Assembly: GCA_038199985.1 (NCBI GenBank)
Contig: JBBPYK010000050.1
Span: forward strand, 62,001 to 126,000
DNA: 64,000 nucleotides
DNA from: Arthrobacter_J sp038199985
Lineage (GTDB): Bacteria > Actinomycetota > Actinomycetes > Actinomycetales > Micrococcaceae
Direction of reading: 5' to 3'
Both the position numbers and the translations under genes were made by a program. Positions 26,907 through 36,824 of the stretch are shown here, one piece after another; position 1 is the first letter of the stretch; the number at the start of each line of letters is the position of its first letter. The notes under the pieces were generated by a model. It saw only the letters and a list, made by a program, of their open reading frames with translations. It was not told the DNA's origin and made no database searches.

Positions 26907-28462
26907 CAGGACTCCTTCGTGGTCGGCGCCGGACCCTCCACCCGTGAACGGACTGCGTCGGCGAATGCGCTGCCGCGTTGGGCATAGGACATGAATTGGT
27001 CCATGGATGCCGCGGCCGGGGCCAACAAAACCGTATCTCCGTCCACCGCCACGCGGACGGCTGCAGCAACAGCTTGTTCCATGATCCGCTTCCCCATGGA
27101 GTCCAGATCTTCTCCCTGAACCATTTCAGTGTCACCCGCGCTGAGGTGAATAACGCTGACATCTGGAGCGTGTCGCTGCAATGCGGTTTCCAGAGTCGCT
27201 GTGTCAACGCCAATGAGTACGACAGCTTTCAGACGAGACACGCTGTCAACGACGAGGTCATCATAGCTAACGCCTTTGGACAAGCCCCCAGCTATCCAGA
27301 CCACAGAATTGAAAGACTTCAAGGACGCAGCCGCCGCGTGCGGGTTGGTAGCCTTGGAGTCATTAACCCAAGCAACGCCGTTCTTCCGTGCCACGAGCTG
27401 AATCCGGTGATCTCCAGGATGGTAGTTGCGGATGCCGTCTCGAATGGCTGCTGGTTCCACGCCTAGGGCGCGCGCAAGGGCTGCCGCGGCTAGCGCATTG
27501 GCGACGAGGTGTCGTGGCGCTAACTCACCGACATCGACCAAAGATGCCAGTTCTGCGGCCGAATCCTTCCGCTCTTTAATATAAGCGCGATCCACGAGCA
27601 AGTCCTCCACTACCCCCAGCATCGAAATAGCCGGAAGCCCCGTGGTGAAGCCAATGGCTCGGCATCCCTCTAGCACGTCGGCTTCCTGAACCATGCGTAT
27701 GGTTTCCTCTTGCTCCGCGTTGAAGATGCAGGCGAGCCGGGTGTTGCTATAGACACGTGCCTTGTCTGCCACGTACGCGTCGTAGGAACCATGCCAGTCG
27801 ACGTGATCCTCCGCTACGTTGAGACAAACGCTGGCCGCGGGAGAGATTGATTGGGCCCAGTGAAGCTGGAAGCTGGAAAGTTCAACGACGATTGCATCCC
27901 AGCCCTGAGGATCACGGATAACGTCCAGAATCGGGGTGCCGACGTTGCCCGCCGCGACTGCTCTCAAGCCGGCTGCAACGAGCATGGACTCGGTAAGCCC
28001 AACGGTGGTCGTCTTCCCGTTGGTCCCTGTGACCGCCAGCCACTCTCCGGCTTTGCTTCCAGGTCGTGCTCTGAGGCGCCAAGCCAGTTCCATGTCGCCC
28101 CAGACCGGAATGCCATGTTCTGCAGCGGCCTCAAGTAGCGGGTGCGTTGGAGGCATACCTGGTGAACCGAACACCAGTTCCGGCAGCTCGCCGTCGAGGA
28201 GGGGCAGCGTTTGGTCCGCGTCTGGTCCGAGAAAAACCTCTTCGACGCCAACGATCTTCAATGTTTGCGCTGACTGCTGTGCCTCTGCGTTGTCAGAAGT
28301 AGCGACAACAACAACCCGGGCACCAAGCTCTGCCATGGTGTCCGCGATCGAAAAACCCGTCTTACTAATACCGGCGACGACAACTCTGAGTCCGGACCAC
28401 TCTGAATCCCAAGATCTCAGTGACTCAATACGGGAATTATGATTGTTGCAGGCTGCGCTCAC
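26906..28462 (-). CDS. murD: UDP-N-acetylmuramoyl-L-alanine--D-glutamate ligase
   Basis: 518 residues from the GTG at 28462, which overlaps the mraY stop as GTGA. The longer open frame (to 28561) lies inside mraY and is not needed. It adds D-Glu in peptidoglycan precursor synthesis. It has the Rossmann start VVVAGISKTGFSIA, the ATP loop VTGTNGKTTTVGL, NVAEDHVDWHGSYDAYVADK and WVNDSKATNPHAA. Its product feeds MurE. Confidence 0.96.
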   Translation of the reverse strand: MSAACNNHNSRIESLRSWDSEWSGLRVVVAGISKTGFSIADTMAELGARVVVVATSDNAEAQQSAQTLKIVGVEEVFLGPDADQTLPLLDGELPELVFGSPGMPPTHPLLEAAAEHGIPVWGDMELAWRLRARPGSKAGEWLAVTGTNGKTTTVGLTESMLVAAGLRAVAAGNVGTPILDVIRDPQGWDAIVVELSSFQLHWAQSISPAASVCLNVAEDHVDWHGSYDAYVADKARVYSNTRLACIFNAEQEETIRMVQEADVLEGCRAIGFTTGLPAISMLGVVEDLLVDRAYIKERKDSAAELASLVDVGELAPRHLVANALAAAALARALGVEPAAIRDGIRNYHPGDHRIQLVARKNGVAWVNDSKATNPHAAAASLKSFNSVVWIAGGLSKGVSYDDLVVDSVSRLKAVVLIGVDTATLETALQRHAPDVSVIHLSAGDTEMVQGEDLDSMGKRIMEQAVAAAVRVAVDGDTVLLAPAAASMDQFMSYAQRGSAFADAVRSRVEGPAPTTKES

Positions 28463-29559
28463 AGCACTACAACCCATTCGGCGTAGAAGATACCAAGGCC
28501 GGTTGAGACGAACAGTCCGCACAAGATCCAGAAGCGAACGACGACGGTGACTTCCGCCCAACCCTTGAGCTCGAAATGGTGCTGGAGCGGTGCCATCTTG
28601 AAAAAGCGCTTTCCGCCCGTGGCTTTGAAGTAGCCAACTTGTATGATCACCGACAGCGTGATGAGGACAAAGAGCCCGGCGATGACCGCAAGGAGGAGTT
28701 GTGTACGGGAAAGTATCGCGAATCCGGCGATCGCCCCGCCGATAGCCAATGATCCGGTGTCACCCATAAAGATTTTTGCGGGGGAAGTGTTCCACCAGAG
28801 GAAACCGATCAGCGCTCCACACAGGGCACCGGCCAGCATTGCCAAATCAAGAGGGTCCCGGACTTCGTAACAACCTGACCCCGCCAACCGTGCACAACTC
28901 TGGTTGAACTGCCAGATGCCCATCAACATGTACGCACCAAACACCATGATGGCCGCTCCGGCAGCCAAACCGTCCAGTCCGTCAGCCAGATTCACGCCAT
29001 TGCTCGCGGCTGTAATGATGAAATTGGCCCAGATGACAAAGAGTATTATTCCGAGAACTGTCCCTGCGAAAGCCAAGTCCAGCCCGGTGTCGCGGACGAA
29101 TGACACGCGAGTTGATGCCGGCGTCCGGCCCTGACCGTTGGGAAAGTTCAGTGCCAGAATGGCAAAGGCGACGCCTACAACCGTCTGACCGATGATTTTG
29201 GCCGGGGCGCTCAGGCCGAGGCTCCGCTGATTCGATATTTTTGTGAAGTCGTCAAAAAAGCCGACAAGGCCCATGCCTACCATCAGAAATAGCAGGAGCA
29301 TTCCCGAAGCGGTGGGCCCACCGCTGTGAGGATTTATCATCGACATCAGCAGATGTGTCAGGAAGTATGCCGCGATGACGGACGCCAGAATGACGGCACC
29401 ACCCATAGTGGGCGTTCCACGCTTGGTGTGATGCGCCGTCGGGCCGTCATCTCTGATGAACTGCCCGTACTGGCGACGTACCAAAAGCTTGATGAAAAAA
29501 GGAGTTCCCACCAGCGAGAAAACTAGGCCCAGTGCAGAACCGACGAGCAGTGCGATCAC
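28459..29559 (-). CDS. mraY: Phospho-MurNAc-pentapeptide transferase
   Basis: 366 residues with about ten membrane helices. It makes lipid I from UDP-MurNAc-pentapeptide and undecaprenyl phosphate. It has RDDGPTAHHTKRGTPTMGG near residue 37, the catalytic Asp pairs in FFDDFTKI near 101 and NLADGLDGLA near 190, and FMGDTGSLAIGGA near 264. The GTG overlaps the murF stop by 4 bases. Confidence 0.97.
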   Translation of the reverse strand: MIALLVGSALGLVFSLVGTPFFIKLLVRRQYGQFIRDDGPTAHHTKRGTPTMGGAVILASVIAAYFLTHLLMSMINPHSGGPTASGMLLLFLMVGMGLVGFFDDFTKISNQRSLGLSAPAKIIGQTVVGVAFAILALNFPNGQGRTPASTRVSFVRDTGLDLAFAGTVLGIILFVIWANFIITAASNGVNLADGLDGLAAGAAIMVFGAYMLMGIWQFNQSCARLAGSGCYEVRDPLDLAMLAGALCGALIGFLWWNTSPAKIFMGDTGSLAIGGAIAGFAILSRTQLLLAVIAGLFVLITLSVIIQVGYFKATGGKRFFKMAPLQHHFELKGWAEVTVVVRFWILCGLFVSTGLGIFYAEWVVVL

Positions 29560-31037
29560 GAGTGATCACTCCCTTCGTGTTCGGTACCCATACCGGGCCG
29601 TGCGTCAGCTCGTAATGCTATACGATCGCCGAGGTGCCGTAGCCCCGTTGCATTCGAGGACTTGAACAGTACGATGTCCTCCGGAGCCAACTCTGCGGCA
29701 AGGATCTGCTCTGCTTCCTCTGCCGTTTCCACAAATGCCGCTTCATTGCCCCAGGAGCCTTCGAGGACCGCGCCGTTGTGCATGGCCTTGGCAGCGCGCC
29801 CCACGACGATTAGCCGCGAAATGTTCAGCCGAACAACAACACGCCCGATGGCGTCATGCTCTTCGATGCTGCGGTCGCCGAGTTCGAGCATTTCGCCCAG
29901 CACAGCCCACGAACGACGTCCACGGGATAACTCGGCTAGGGTACGCAGTGCCGCCCTCATGGATTCGGGATTCGCGTTGTACGCATCGTTGATGACCGTA
30001 ACCCCGTCGGGCCTTTCAAAGCGCTCCATGCGCCAGCGACTGGCCGCACTCAGAGAGGACAATCGAGTGGCAATTCCCGCCGGCGCCATTCCAGCAGCGT
30101 AGGCAGCTGTAGCGGCAGCCAGCAGATTCGTCGCGTGATGGAGTCCAATGAGACGCGACTGCACCTCATGAAAGGAACCATCTGGGAAAGCAAGGTTGAA
30201 GAAGGGATGACCATCATCGTTTGTGTGTAAGTTCCGGGCCGACAATTGTTCGCGGCCCAGGCGACGGAAACTGTCTGACGCGGTGAAATAGATACAGCTT
30301 GCAGACGTTCTGCTCTCCATGGAGAGCACCAGCGGGTCATCAGCGTTAATAATCGCCACGCCGTCGGGCGCCAGAGATTCCAGTAACTCACCCTTTGCCT
30401 TTGCAATGTTCTCCACTCCGCCGAATTCACCCGCGTGCGCGGAACCAACACAGAGCACGACGCCGACGTCCGGACGCACCATCTCTGCGAGGTACTTGAT
30501 GTGTCCGACGCCAGTGGCTCCCATCTCGATAACGAGGAAACGTGTGCCGTAGTCGGCGGTAAAAACAGTGAGTGGTACTCCTACCTCACCGTTGTACGAA
30601 CCCTGTGGTGCGATAGTCGTTCCCTGCGTCTCGAGCAAGCCCTTGAGCAGATCTTTGGTGGTCGTTTTACCTGCTGATCCGGTGATGCCGATCACCGTTA
30701 GATCACCAGCGGCCCTGAGCCTACGGACGATTTCGGCTGCGAGAGCACCCATAGCGAGCACCGGGTCCTTGACCACGACACACGGATACGATTCTTGCTC
30801 CCCGCAGCTGACAACCCGTTCAGTCATCGCTAGAACCGCTCCGTTAGCGAAAGCGGACTTCAGGTGCAGATGCCCATCAGAATGTTCGCCCGCGCGAGCC
30901 ACGAACAAGCTTCCCTGCTCACACTCCCGCGAGTCCGTAGTGGCGGACGTCACCGCAAACGAGTCAGTGGACGCATCGGGAAGGCGTAGTTCGCCGTCTG
31001 TAATTTCCGCAATTTCAGCGGCAGTTAACTCAATCAT
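29556..31037 (-). CDS. murF: UDP-N-acetylmuramoyl-tripeptide--D-Ala-D-Ala ligase
   Basis: 493 residues. It completes the UDP-MurNAc-pentapeptide. It has ATTDSRECEQGSLFVA near residue 30, the ATP loop GITGSAGKTTTKDLL near 117, an EMGATGVGHI segment near 170, and INDAYNANPESMRAAL near 350. It starts 5 bases after the murE stop and overlaps mraY at its end. Confidence 0.96.
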   Translation of the reverse strand: MIELTAAEIAEITDGELRLPDASTDSFAVTSATTDSRECEQGSLFVARAGEHSDGHLHLKSAFANGAVLAMTERVVSCGEQESYPCVVVKDPVLAMGALAAEIVRRLRAAGDLTVIGITGSAGKTTTKDLLKGLLETQGTTIAPQGSYNGEVGVPLTVFTADYGTRFLVIEMGATGVGHIKYLAEMVRPDVGVVLCVGSAHAGEFGGVENIAKAKGELLESLAPDGVAIINADDPLVLSMESRTSASCIYFTASDSFRRLGREQLSARNLHTNDDGHPFFNLAFPDGSFHEVQSRLIGLHHATNLLAAATAAYAAGMAPAGIATRLSSLSAASRWRMERFERPDGVTVINDAYNANPESMRAALRTLAELSRGRRSWAVLGEMLELGDRSIEEHDAIGRVVVRLNISRLIVVGRAAKAMHNGAVLEGSWGNEAAFVETAEEAEQILAAELAPEDIVLFKSSNATGLRHLGDRIALRADARPGMGTEHEGSDHS

Positions 31038-31042
31038 GTCGG

Positions 31043-32656
31043 CTAGGACTCTACCGTCTCGATCTGCACGGTGTTGAATCCGCGTTCCTCCAGAGCTGCC
31101 CGAAGCTCCACCCTGTCGTCGAGGGCGTGGTTCTCACCCTTGATTTCCTGCCACACCTCATGGCCTCGGCCGGCAATGACAATCGTGTCCGCCTCGTTTG
31201 CCAGAGCGACGGCGCGTCTGATGGCATTCCGCCGCGGAAATACCTCTTCGACGACGCAGGGGATGTGCTGACGTTTCTGCTCGCGTTTGGCACCAGCAAG
31301 AACATCAGCACGAATCGACGCAGCGTCCTCTTCGTGCGGATCGTCGTCGGTGATGACAACGACGTCGGCTAGTCTCGCAGCTATCTCACCCATCATGGGC
31401 CGTTTGAGCGCGTCTCTCTGGCCTGTAGCGCCGAAGACGACGATGACACGCGATCCGCTTTCGGGACGGCGCACGGCCTCAAGGGTCAGAGCCAGAGCAT
31501 CGGTATTATGTGCAAAATCCACAATTGCCGCGGGGGCCTCACCGATGAGTTGCATACGGCCGGGAACCTGGGCTGTAAACGGATCATGCAGGGCAGCTGC
31601 GGCCTGTATTTCCTCAGCTGGCACACCCGATGCGAGCACCATTGTGGCAGCCAGCGCTGCGTTCGCCACGTTGAACCGGCCAGGAAGTCCCGTGCACAAT
31701 TTGAGACTTCGACCATCCCGAGCAGTCAACGTGAAGCTATGACCCAGCCCGTGCCTGATGACATCCTCGACAATCCAGTCAGCGTCCTCCGCGGGCTCCG
31801 GTTGCGTCGCGAGCGTCGTCACACCCGCGTCAGTGGTCTCAGCCAACCTCCGTCCCCAGACGTCGTCGATGATGATTACTGCCTTGTCTGCAGCTTCGCG
31901 GCGAAACAACTGCGACTTCGTGGCAAAATACTCTTCCATGGTCTCGTGGAGATCAAGGTGATCCTGAGTCAGGTTCGTGAATCCGACGACGTCGAATTTC
32001 ACGGCGTCAACACGGTGGAAGTGCAATGCGTGCGAGGAAACCTCCATAGAAGCGGCATCGATGCTGCGCTCCTTCATTAGTGCGAGCAATCCGTGCACCT
32101 GCGGTGACTCAGGAGTTGTCAGAGCGCTGGGGATCGGTTCACCGCCTGCAAGTATTTCAATAGTTCCGATAAGTCCTGTGGACCGCCCGATGGAAACGAG
32201 CAATGAATTGATGAAGTAAGTGGTGGTGGTTTTGCCGTTGGTTCCTGTGACTCCGAACAGCGTAGGACTTGCTGAGCGCGTTCGGTATACGGCGGCCGCA
32301 ACCTCTCCCACCAGGTTCCGGGGTGTGGGCACTACAACAACAGGCACTGGTCCATGGGTACCCACGAGGAGAGCTCCCTCGGGATCCGTCAAAATTGCAG
32401 CGGCGCCTGCCGTGATAGCCGCAGCCGCGTACAGTGCTCCATGCTGCATGGCGCCCGGAAGGGCTGCGTAGAGATCCCCTGGGTGGACTTGCCGCGAGTC
32501 CATGGCAACGCCTGAGATCAGGACATCCGCGTTTTTTGGACCCGGTAGTGCATCGGCTTCGACCCCTACCCCGAGCAAAACCTTCGTCAGCGGTGCGGCG
32601 GGTGTTTTCAGCGGCCGCATGGAGGAGGCTGTCTCCTGGGTGAGGGATGTCTTCAT
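31043..32656 (-). CDS. murE: UDP-N-acetylmuramoyl-L-alanyl-D-glutamate--diamino acid ligase
   Basis: 537 residues. It adds the third amino acid of the stem peptide. It has VAMDSRQVHPGDLYAALPG near residue 50, the ATP loop GVTGTNGKTTTTYF near 137, an SSHAL segment near 205 and GRGHEVWQEI near 495. The diamino-acid selectivity motif, DNPR in meso-DAP enzymes, reads DDPH here near residue 438. That argues for L-Lys or another diamino acid, in keeping with Lys-type peptidoglycan in Micrococcaceae. The N-terminal part is about 30 residues longer than in the classic enzymes. Confidence 0.95.
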   Translation of the reverse strand: MKTSLTQETASSMRPLKTPAAPLTKVLLGVGVEADALPGPKNADVLISGVAMDSRQVHPGDLYAALPGAMQHGALYAAAAITAGAAAILTDPEGALLVGTHGPVPVVVVPTPRNLVGEVAAAVYRTRSASPTLFGVTGTNGKTTTTYFINSLLVSIGRSTGLIGTIEILAGGEPIPSALTTPESPQVHGLLALMKERSIDAASMEVSSHALHFHRVDAVKFDVVGFTNLTQDHLDLHETMEEYFATKSQLFRREAADKAVIIIDDVWGRRLAETTDAGVTTLATQPEPAEDADWIVEDVIRHGLGHSFTLTARDGRSLKLCTGLPGRFNVANAALAATMVLASGVPAEEIQAAAALHDPFTAQVPGRMQLIGEAPAAIVDFAHNTDALALTLEAVRRPESGSRVIVVFGATGQRDALKRPMMGEIAARLADVVVITDDDPHEEDAASIRADVLAGAKREQKRQHIPCVVEEVFPRRNAIRRAVALANEADTIVIAGRGHEVWQEIKGENHALDDRVELRAALEERGFNTVQIETVES

Positions 32657-32679
32657 CTATTTGTATCTCTCGCTGCTGG

Positions 32680-34473
32680 TCAGTACTCGAGGGGGAAAAT
32701 TTCCGGTTTCCCGGTGGATGGTGGAACGTCGTTCATCTGCAATACCCGTAACATCACCTTTTTGAACGAGTTGCCCGGCAAAAGGTAGTACAGGTCTCCC
32801 TGCGGTCGTTGAAGCGTCACCACCACCACATATTCTGGCGACTCAACCGGCGCTATACCGGCATAGGAAAGTGTATATCCGTCGTAGCCGCCCTGTGGAC
32901 TGGAAGCCTCCGCTGTACCGGTCTTGGAGCCCACACGGTATTCCTCCAACTTGCCCTGTTTTCCGGATCCCTTCTCGGTCACCGTCTCCAGCATCTTTCG
33001 GAGTGTACCGGCGGTGTCCTTTGAGACTACGCGTTCTCCTGCTTCTGGCTCAATGGTGTGTTCGGTTCCGTCCGGATCTACGTAGGCCTCCACGAGTTGC
33101 GGTTTGAGGCGCATGCCGTCATTGGCAATGATTTGGTAGGCGAGGGCGGTGTGAAGACTTGTTTGAGCAAGCCCCTGCCCAAAGAGCACAGTGTACTGCT
33201 GGCGTACGTCCCAGTCATTGGGCTCGGCCAACAGGCCTGCGGTGGCACCGTTGAGCCCGATGCCCGTTGGTTGACCGATACCGAACTTCTGCAGCCATTC
33301 GTAGCGTTTCTGCTGACTGAGTTGTTCCCCAATCATTACCGTCCCTGTATTCATAGACTTGGCGAAAATACCCGCCGCAGTCATGTGCACGGTTCCGTGA
33401 TCGAAAGCATCGCTGAATGTCTGGCCGTCGACGGTATAGCGGGCAGGGATCTCAAACTTAGAGCTGGGCTCGATTGTCCCTTCCTCAAGAGCTGCTGCCA
33501 TCGTGATGAGTTTTGTCGTTGATCCTGGCTCGTATGACGCCGTCACTGAAAGCGGAAGCCGAAATTCTGGGGATGTTTTCCCCGGGTTATTAGGGTCAGG
33601 CGTGGTTGACTCCGCCATGGCGCGCACCTTGCCTGTGGAAACTTCCATCACGACGATGTTGCCCCATTGGGCGTTGTATTCCTCCACCTGTGCACCAATG
33701 ACCTGCTGGGCGTACCACTGCAGGTCCTCGTCGATTGTGAGGCGGATCGACTGTCCGTCTTTCGCCGGAACCACTTCGTTGGTCGCGTACGGAATGCGGA
33801 TGCCGTCACCGCCTATTTCGAACTTCTTGCTACCGGGCTCCCCGGCCAGTCGCTCATTCTGCATGAGCTCCAAACCTGCGGCGGGCCCTTCTGCATTCAT
33901 GAACCCAACGATGGAACCGGCAACCTGTCCCTTGGGATAGATTCGCTGCACGGTGGATTTCGCGTAAATTCCCGGAAACCGAACCGCTACCGCTTTGTCC
34001 TTGACCTGCGGAGTAACCCCAGTGGCGATCACACTGTATGGATCATCGCCGAGGAGAGACCGCGAGAGTGTGTCAACATCTTGGTCCAGGGCATCAGCGA
34101 GCTCACGCAGGCCCTGCTCAAGGGAAACCGTCTCTTCTTCTCCGGTCGCTGGGTTTACCACCCGTTCGTAACCGTCATCCTTATAGCTATCGGCATGGGT
34201 CTGATCCACGACAAGATCAAAGCGTTCGACGCTTCGCGCAAGGACTTCGCCATTCGTGTCGAGGATGCTCCCCCTGATGGCAGGCACATCGACATGTGTG
34301 AGGCGCTTGCCGACTGCCGCTTTGGCCCACCCAGCAGGGTCGAGGGCTTGAAGATAGAAGAGCCGGAATCCAAGCACGAGCAGCATGACCAGAATGAGAG
34401 CAAGTCCAATGCGGAGCCTGCGCGCGCTGATCTTCTCACGTGGCATGTTGCCTACTGATGGTGCTCCTGCCAC
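32680..34473 (-). CDS. ftsI: Septal transpeptidase FtsI (class B PBP)
   Basis: 597 residues. One membrane helix (residues 21-43) precedes the class B dimerisation region and the transpeptidase domain. The active-site motifs are intact: STTK near residue 316, SMN near 373 and KTGTAEA near 518. No PASTA repeats follow, unlike Bacillus Pbp2B/2x. It cross-links septal peptidoglycan with FtsW as partner. It lies 36 bases after ftsL and 23 bases before murE. Confidence 0.96.
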   Translation of the reverse strand: MAGAPSVGNMPREKISARRLRIGLALILVMLLVLGFRLFYLQALDPAGWAKAAVGKRLTHVDVPAIRGSILDTNGEVLARSVERFDLVVDQTHADSYKDDGYERVVNPATGEEETVSLEQGLRELADALDQDVDTLSRSLLGDDPYSVIATGVTPQVKDKAVAVRFPGIYAKSTVQRIYPKGQVAGSIVGFMNAEGPAAGLELMQNERLAGEPGSKKFEIGGDGIRIPYATNEVVPAKDGQSIRLTIDEDLQWYAQQVIGAQVEEYNAQWGNIVVMEVSTGKVRAMAESTTPDPNNPGKTSPEFRLPLSVTASYEPGSTTKLITMAAALEEGTIEPSSKFEIPARYTVDGQTFSDAFDHGTVHMTAAGIFAKSMNTGTVMIGEQLSQQKRYEWLQKFGIGQPTGIGLNGATAGLLAEPNDWDVRQQYTVLFGQGLAQTSLHTALAYQIIANDGMRLKPQLVEAYVDPDGTEHTIEPEAGERVVSKDTAGTLRKMLETVTEKGSGKQGKLEEYRVGSKTGTAEASSPQGGYDGYTLSYAGIAPVESPEYVVVVTLQRPQGDLYYLLPGNSFKKVMLRVLQMNDVPPSTGKPEIFPLEY

Positions 34474-34509
34474 TGTGGCCCCTCATAAACGTAGTTACCT
34501 CGACTGAAC

Positions 34510-35151
34510 CTACTGCCCGGTGTTCTGCTGTGGTGCTGGCACGGTTCCCCCGTTGAGTTCCGGCGCCTTCGGCTCCGGAGCTGACTCCGATACCTGTACA
34601 CCGCTGTCCTCTGCCGAGGGCGTCTGTACTGCTGGTTCGTCCGCGGCCTGCTCAGATGCTCCACCGCTTGTACCCGTGCTCCCGGTCTCAGCCGGAGGAA
34701 TGGTGACCAGCGGTTCATCATCCTTGCCTGCAGGTTTCGGGTCCCCGTGAACTTTCATTGCTTTCAGGTCTAGATATCCGAACGACGGCGATGCAACCAT
34801 TCCCAATTGTGCGGCCTCTGCGGCTAAATGTTGGGGAGCCCTGAGGTTTTCGGCCTGTTGCGTCAACGCTTCGTTCTGCTGCTTAAGTGCTGTTTCTTCC
34901 TGAGCCAGCCGGACTAACTCATATTGTCCGGTAGACACCGAGATGTTGATCAGCATTACTGCGGCGAGGGCAACGATGAGAACCGCGCTGCAGAAGACCG
35001 CGAAGGGAACGCGCTGCCGTGCAGGGACTGGGGCCACCAGCGCAAGGGGAGTTCTGCGTCGGGCTGGTCTTTCAACCCAGTGCTCCGGTGAACTCAGCTC
35101 GCGGACGGTGTTGCCCACCACAGCAGTCTGACTTTGGTTGCCCTGGCTCAT
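34510..35151 (-). CDS. ftsL: FtsL-like septum protein
   Basis: 213 residues. A cytosolic N-terminus of about 45 residues is followed by a membrane helix near 50-70 and a coiled coil (LVRLAQEETALKQQNEALTQ) at about 80-102. An LGMV segment follows at about 115, then a long disordered Pro/Ser/Glu-rich tail. The arrangement and the place between rsmH and ftsI identify FtsL, a poorly conserved scaffold of the FtsQLB complex. The tail is longer than usual. Its ATG overlaps the rsmH stop (ATGA). Confidence 0.85.
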   Translation of the reverse strand: MSQGNQSQTAVVGNTVRELSSPEHWVERPARRRTPLALVAPVPARQRVPFAVFCSAVLIVALAAVMLINISVSTGQYELVRLAQEETALKQQNEALTQQAENLRAPQHLAAEAAQLGMVASPSFGYLDLKAMKVHGDPKPAGKDDEPLVTIPPAETGSTGTSGGASEQAADEPAVQTPSAEDSGVQVSESAPEPKAPELNGGTVPAPQQNTGQ

Positions 35152-36146
35152 GTTGTCGTCCTGTCCGCCTGTTGTTTAATACGCTCCACTGCCCGCAGTC
35201 TTGCCGAGGCTGCGCGCGGATTCTGCCGAATTTCGTCTTCCGTTGGAGTTTCAGTTCCGCGGGTAAGTGTTTTGAGGTATGGCTTGTGCTGCTCGAGTTC
35301 AACAGGGAATCCGGGAGGTGCCGAGGATTGTGTTCCGGCGCTGAAGGCCTTCTTTACCGTCTTGTCTTCGAGTGAGTGATAGGACATGGCCACTATGCGT
35401 CCGCCCATGTTCAGCGACGCAATCGCCGCCGGTACAGCGTCAGCAAGCACCGTCAATTCCTCGTTGACCTCGATCCGCAAGGCCTGAAACGTTCGCTTTG
35501 CGGGATGACCGCCTTTCCTGGCCGCTCCGGCCGGCACAACACTGCGGACCACATCTACCAGCTGTCCGGTACTGTGCAGTTGCTCCGTCGATCTGGCCGA
35601 AACAATGGCGGAGGCAATCCTCCCGGCGAACTTTTCTTCGCCCCACCCGCGAATCAGACACACAAGGTCAGCTTCGGTGTAGTGATTGACGACATCTGCA
35701 GCGGTCTGGCCACGGCTTGTGTCCATCCGCATGTCTAGAGGTGCGTCGTAGGAATATGCAAACCCACGTTCGCGCTCGTCTAGTTGTAGGGAGGAGACTC
35801 CAAGGTCGAAAAGCACGCCGTCAACACCGTCGAGCCCCAGTGACCGAACTACGTCGGTTATGTCGTCATAGATCGCGTGGACCAGGTCTGTCCGGTCGCG
35901 ATACGTTTCGAGGCGTTCACCAGCTAGATTAAGCGCCTGTTCATCGCGGTCGATGCCGACAAGGTGGACCTGTGGGAAGCGTTCCAGAATTGCTTGTGAA
36001 TGCCCACCCATCCCAAGGGTGGCATCGACGACGACGGCTTGGCCCTGCGTCGAGACTGCTGACTCGATGGACGGTGCCAGTAAATTGACGCATCGATCCA
36101 GAAGGACAGGCACGTGGCGATCTTCTGCGCACTTTTTTTCGCTCAT
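35148..36146 (-). CDS. rsmH: 16S rRNA (cytosine-1402-N4)-methyltransferase
   Basis: 332 residues from the ATG at 36146. It methylates C1402 of 16S rRNA with SAM. It has RHVPVLLDRCVNLLAP at the start, the SAM loop VDATLGMGGHSQAIL near residue 40, FDLGVSSLQLDERERGF near 112, and the C-terminal SYHSLEDKTVKKAF. I chose ATG 36146 because AAGGGGG stands directly upstream. The longer open frame to 36233 has no family similarity. It follows mraZ by 182 bases, in which I see no gene. Confidence 0.95.
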   Translation of the reverse strand: MSEKKCAEDRHVPVLLDRCVNLLAPSIESAVSTQGQAVVVDATLGMGGHSQAILERFPQVHLVGIDRDEQALNLAGERLETYRDRTDLVHAIYDDITDVVRSLGLDGVDGVLFDLGVSSLQLDERERGFAYSYDAPLDMRMDTSRGQTAADVVNHYTEADLVCLIRGWGEEKFAGRIASAIVSARSTEQLHSTGQLVDVVRSVVPAGAARKGGHPAKRTFQALRIEVNEELTVLADAVPAAIASLNMGGRIVAMSYHSLEDKTVKKAFSAGTQSSAPPGFPVELEQHKPYLKTLTRGTETPTEDEIRQNPRAASARLRAVERIKQQADRTTT

Positions 36147-36328
36147 TGCTTCCCCCTTCGGACTCGTGATGGTATAGCCGTGTGACCCGCCGTTTTCTTG
36201 AACCAGATCTCCCTCCGCGTCCAACCGCAGCACCCGCCTGACTCCGGGGAAGGTGAGCCAGGTCGATCTACGGTGGGGCGGCTGGAGATCTCATCCAAGA
36301 AACCCCCGCTGTCCACAATTTTCTTTCT

Positions 36329-36760
36329 CTACAAGATGCCCGGTAGGACTTCTTCATCGGTATTGGAGAAAGACTCCTCCTTCTCCAATAGGTAGTTATC
36401 CCACGTGGGGCCGTCCCAGATTTCGGCCCTCGTTCCAGCACCAATTACTGCTAATTCCCGGTCCAGGCCCGCGTAGCTCCGCAGGGCGGACGGAATAGTG
36501 ATCCTGCCCTGCTTGTCCGGGACTTCGTCTGAGGCTCCCGAAAGAAACACGCGAATGTAGTCACGCGACTGCCGCGATGCCAAGGACGCTTCCCGAAGCT
36601 GTTCGTACATACGTTCAAATTCCTGCGTACCAAAGACGTAGATGCAACGTTCCTGTCCTTTGGTAAGCACGACTCCGTCCGCCAGTTCGTCGCGGTACTT
36701 CGCCGGAAGGATGAGCCTGCCCTTCTCATCAAGACGCGGGGAATGCGTTCCGAGGAACAT
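36329..36760 (-). CDS. mraZ: Transcriptional regulator MraZ
   Basis: 143 residues, the usual length. MraZ forms a ring that binds repeated boxes upstream of its own gene and controls the dcw cluster. It has two SpoVT/AbrB-like halves with the DXXXR motifs: LDEKGRLILPAKYRDEL near residue 10 and PDKQGRITIPSALRSYAGL near 82. It is the first gene of the mraZ-rsmH-ftsL-ftsI-mur run. Phased GTGG boxes overlap its promoter. Confidence 0.96.
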   Translation of the reverse strand: MFLGTHSPRLDEKGRLILPAKYRDELADGVVLTKGQERCIYVFGTQEFERMYEQLREASLASRQSRDYIRVFLSGASDEVPDKQGRITIPSALRSYAGLDRELAVIGAGTRAEIWDGPTWDNYLLEKEESFSNTDEEVLPGIL

Positions 36761-36824
36761 TCACCACCGCCCATCTGAGTTGAGTTCAGCTACCCCATCT
36801 GTAGCTTTTACCCTCTTATATCCT

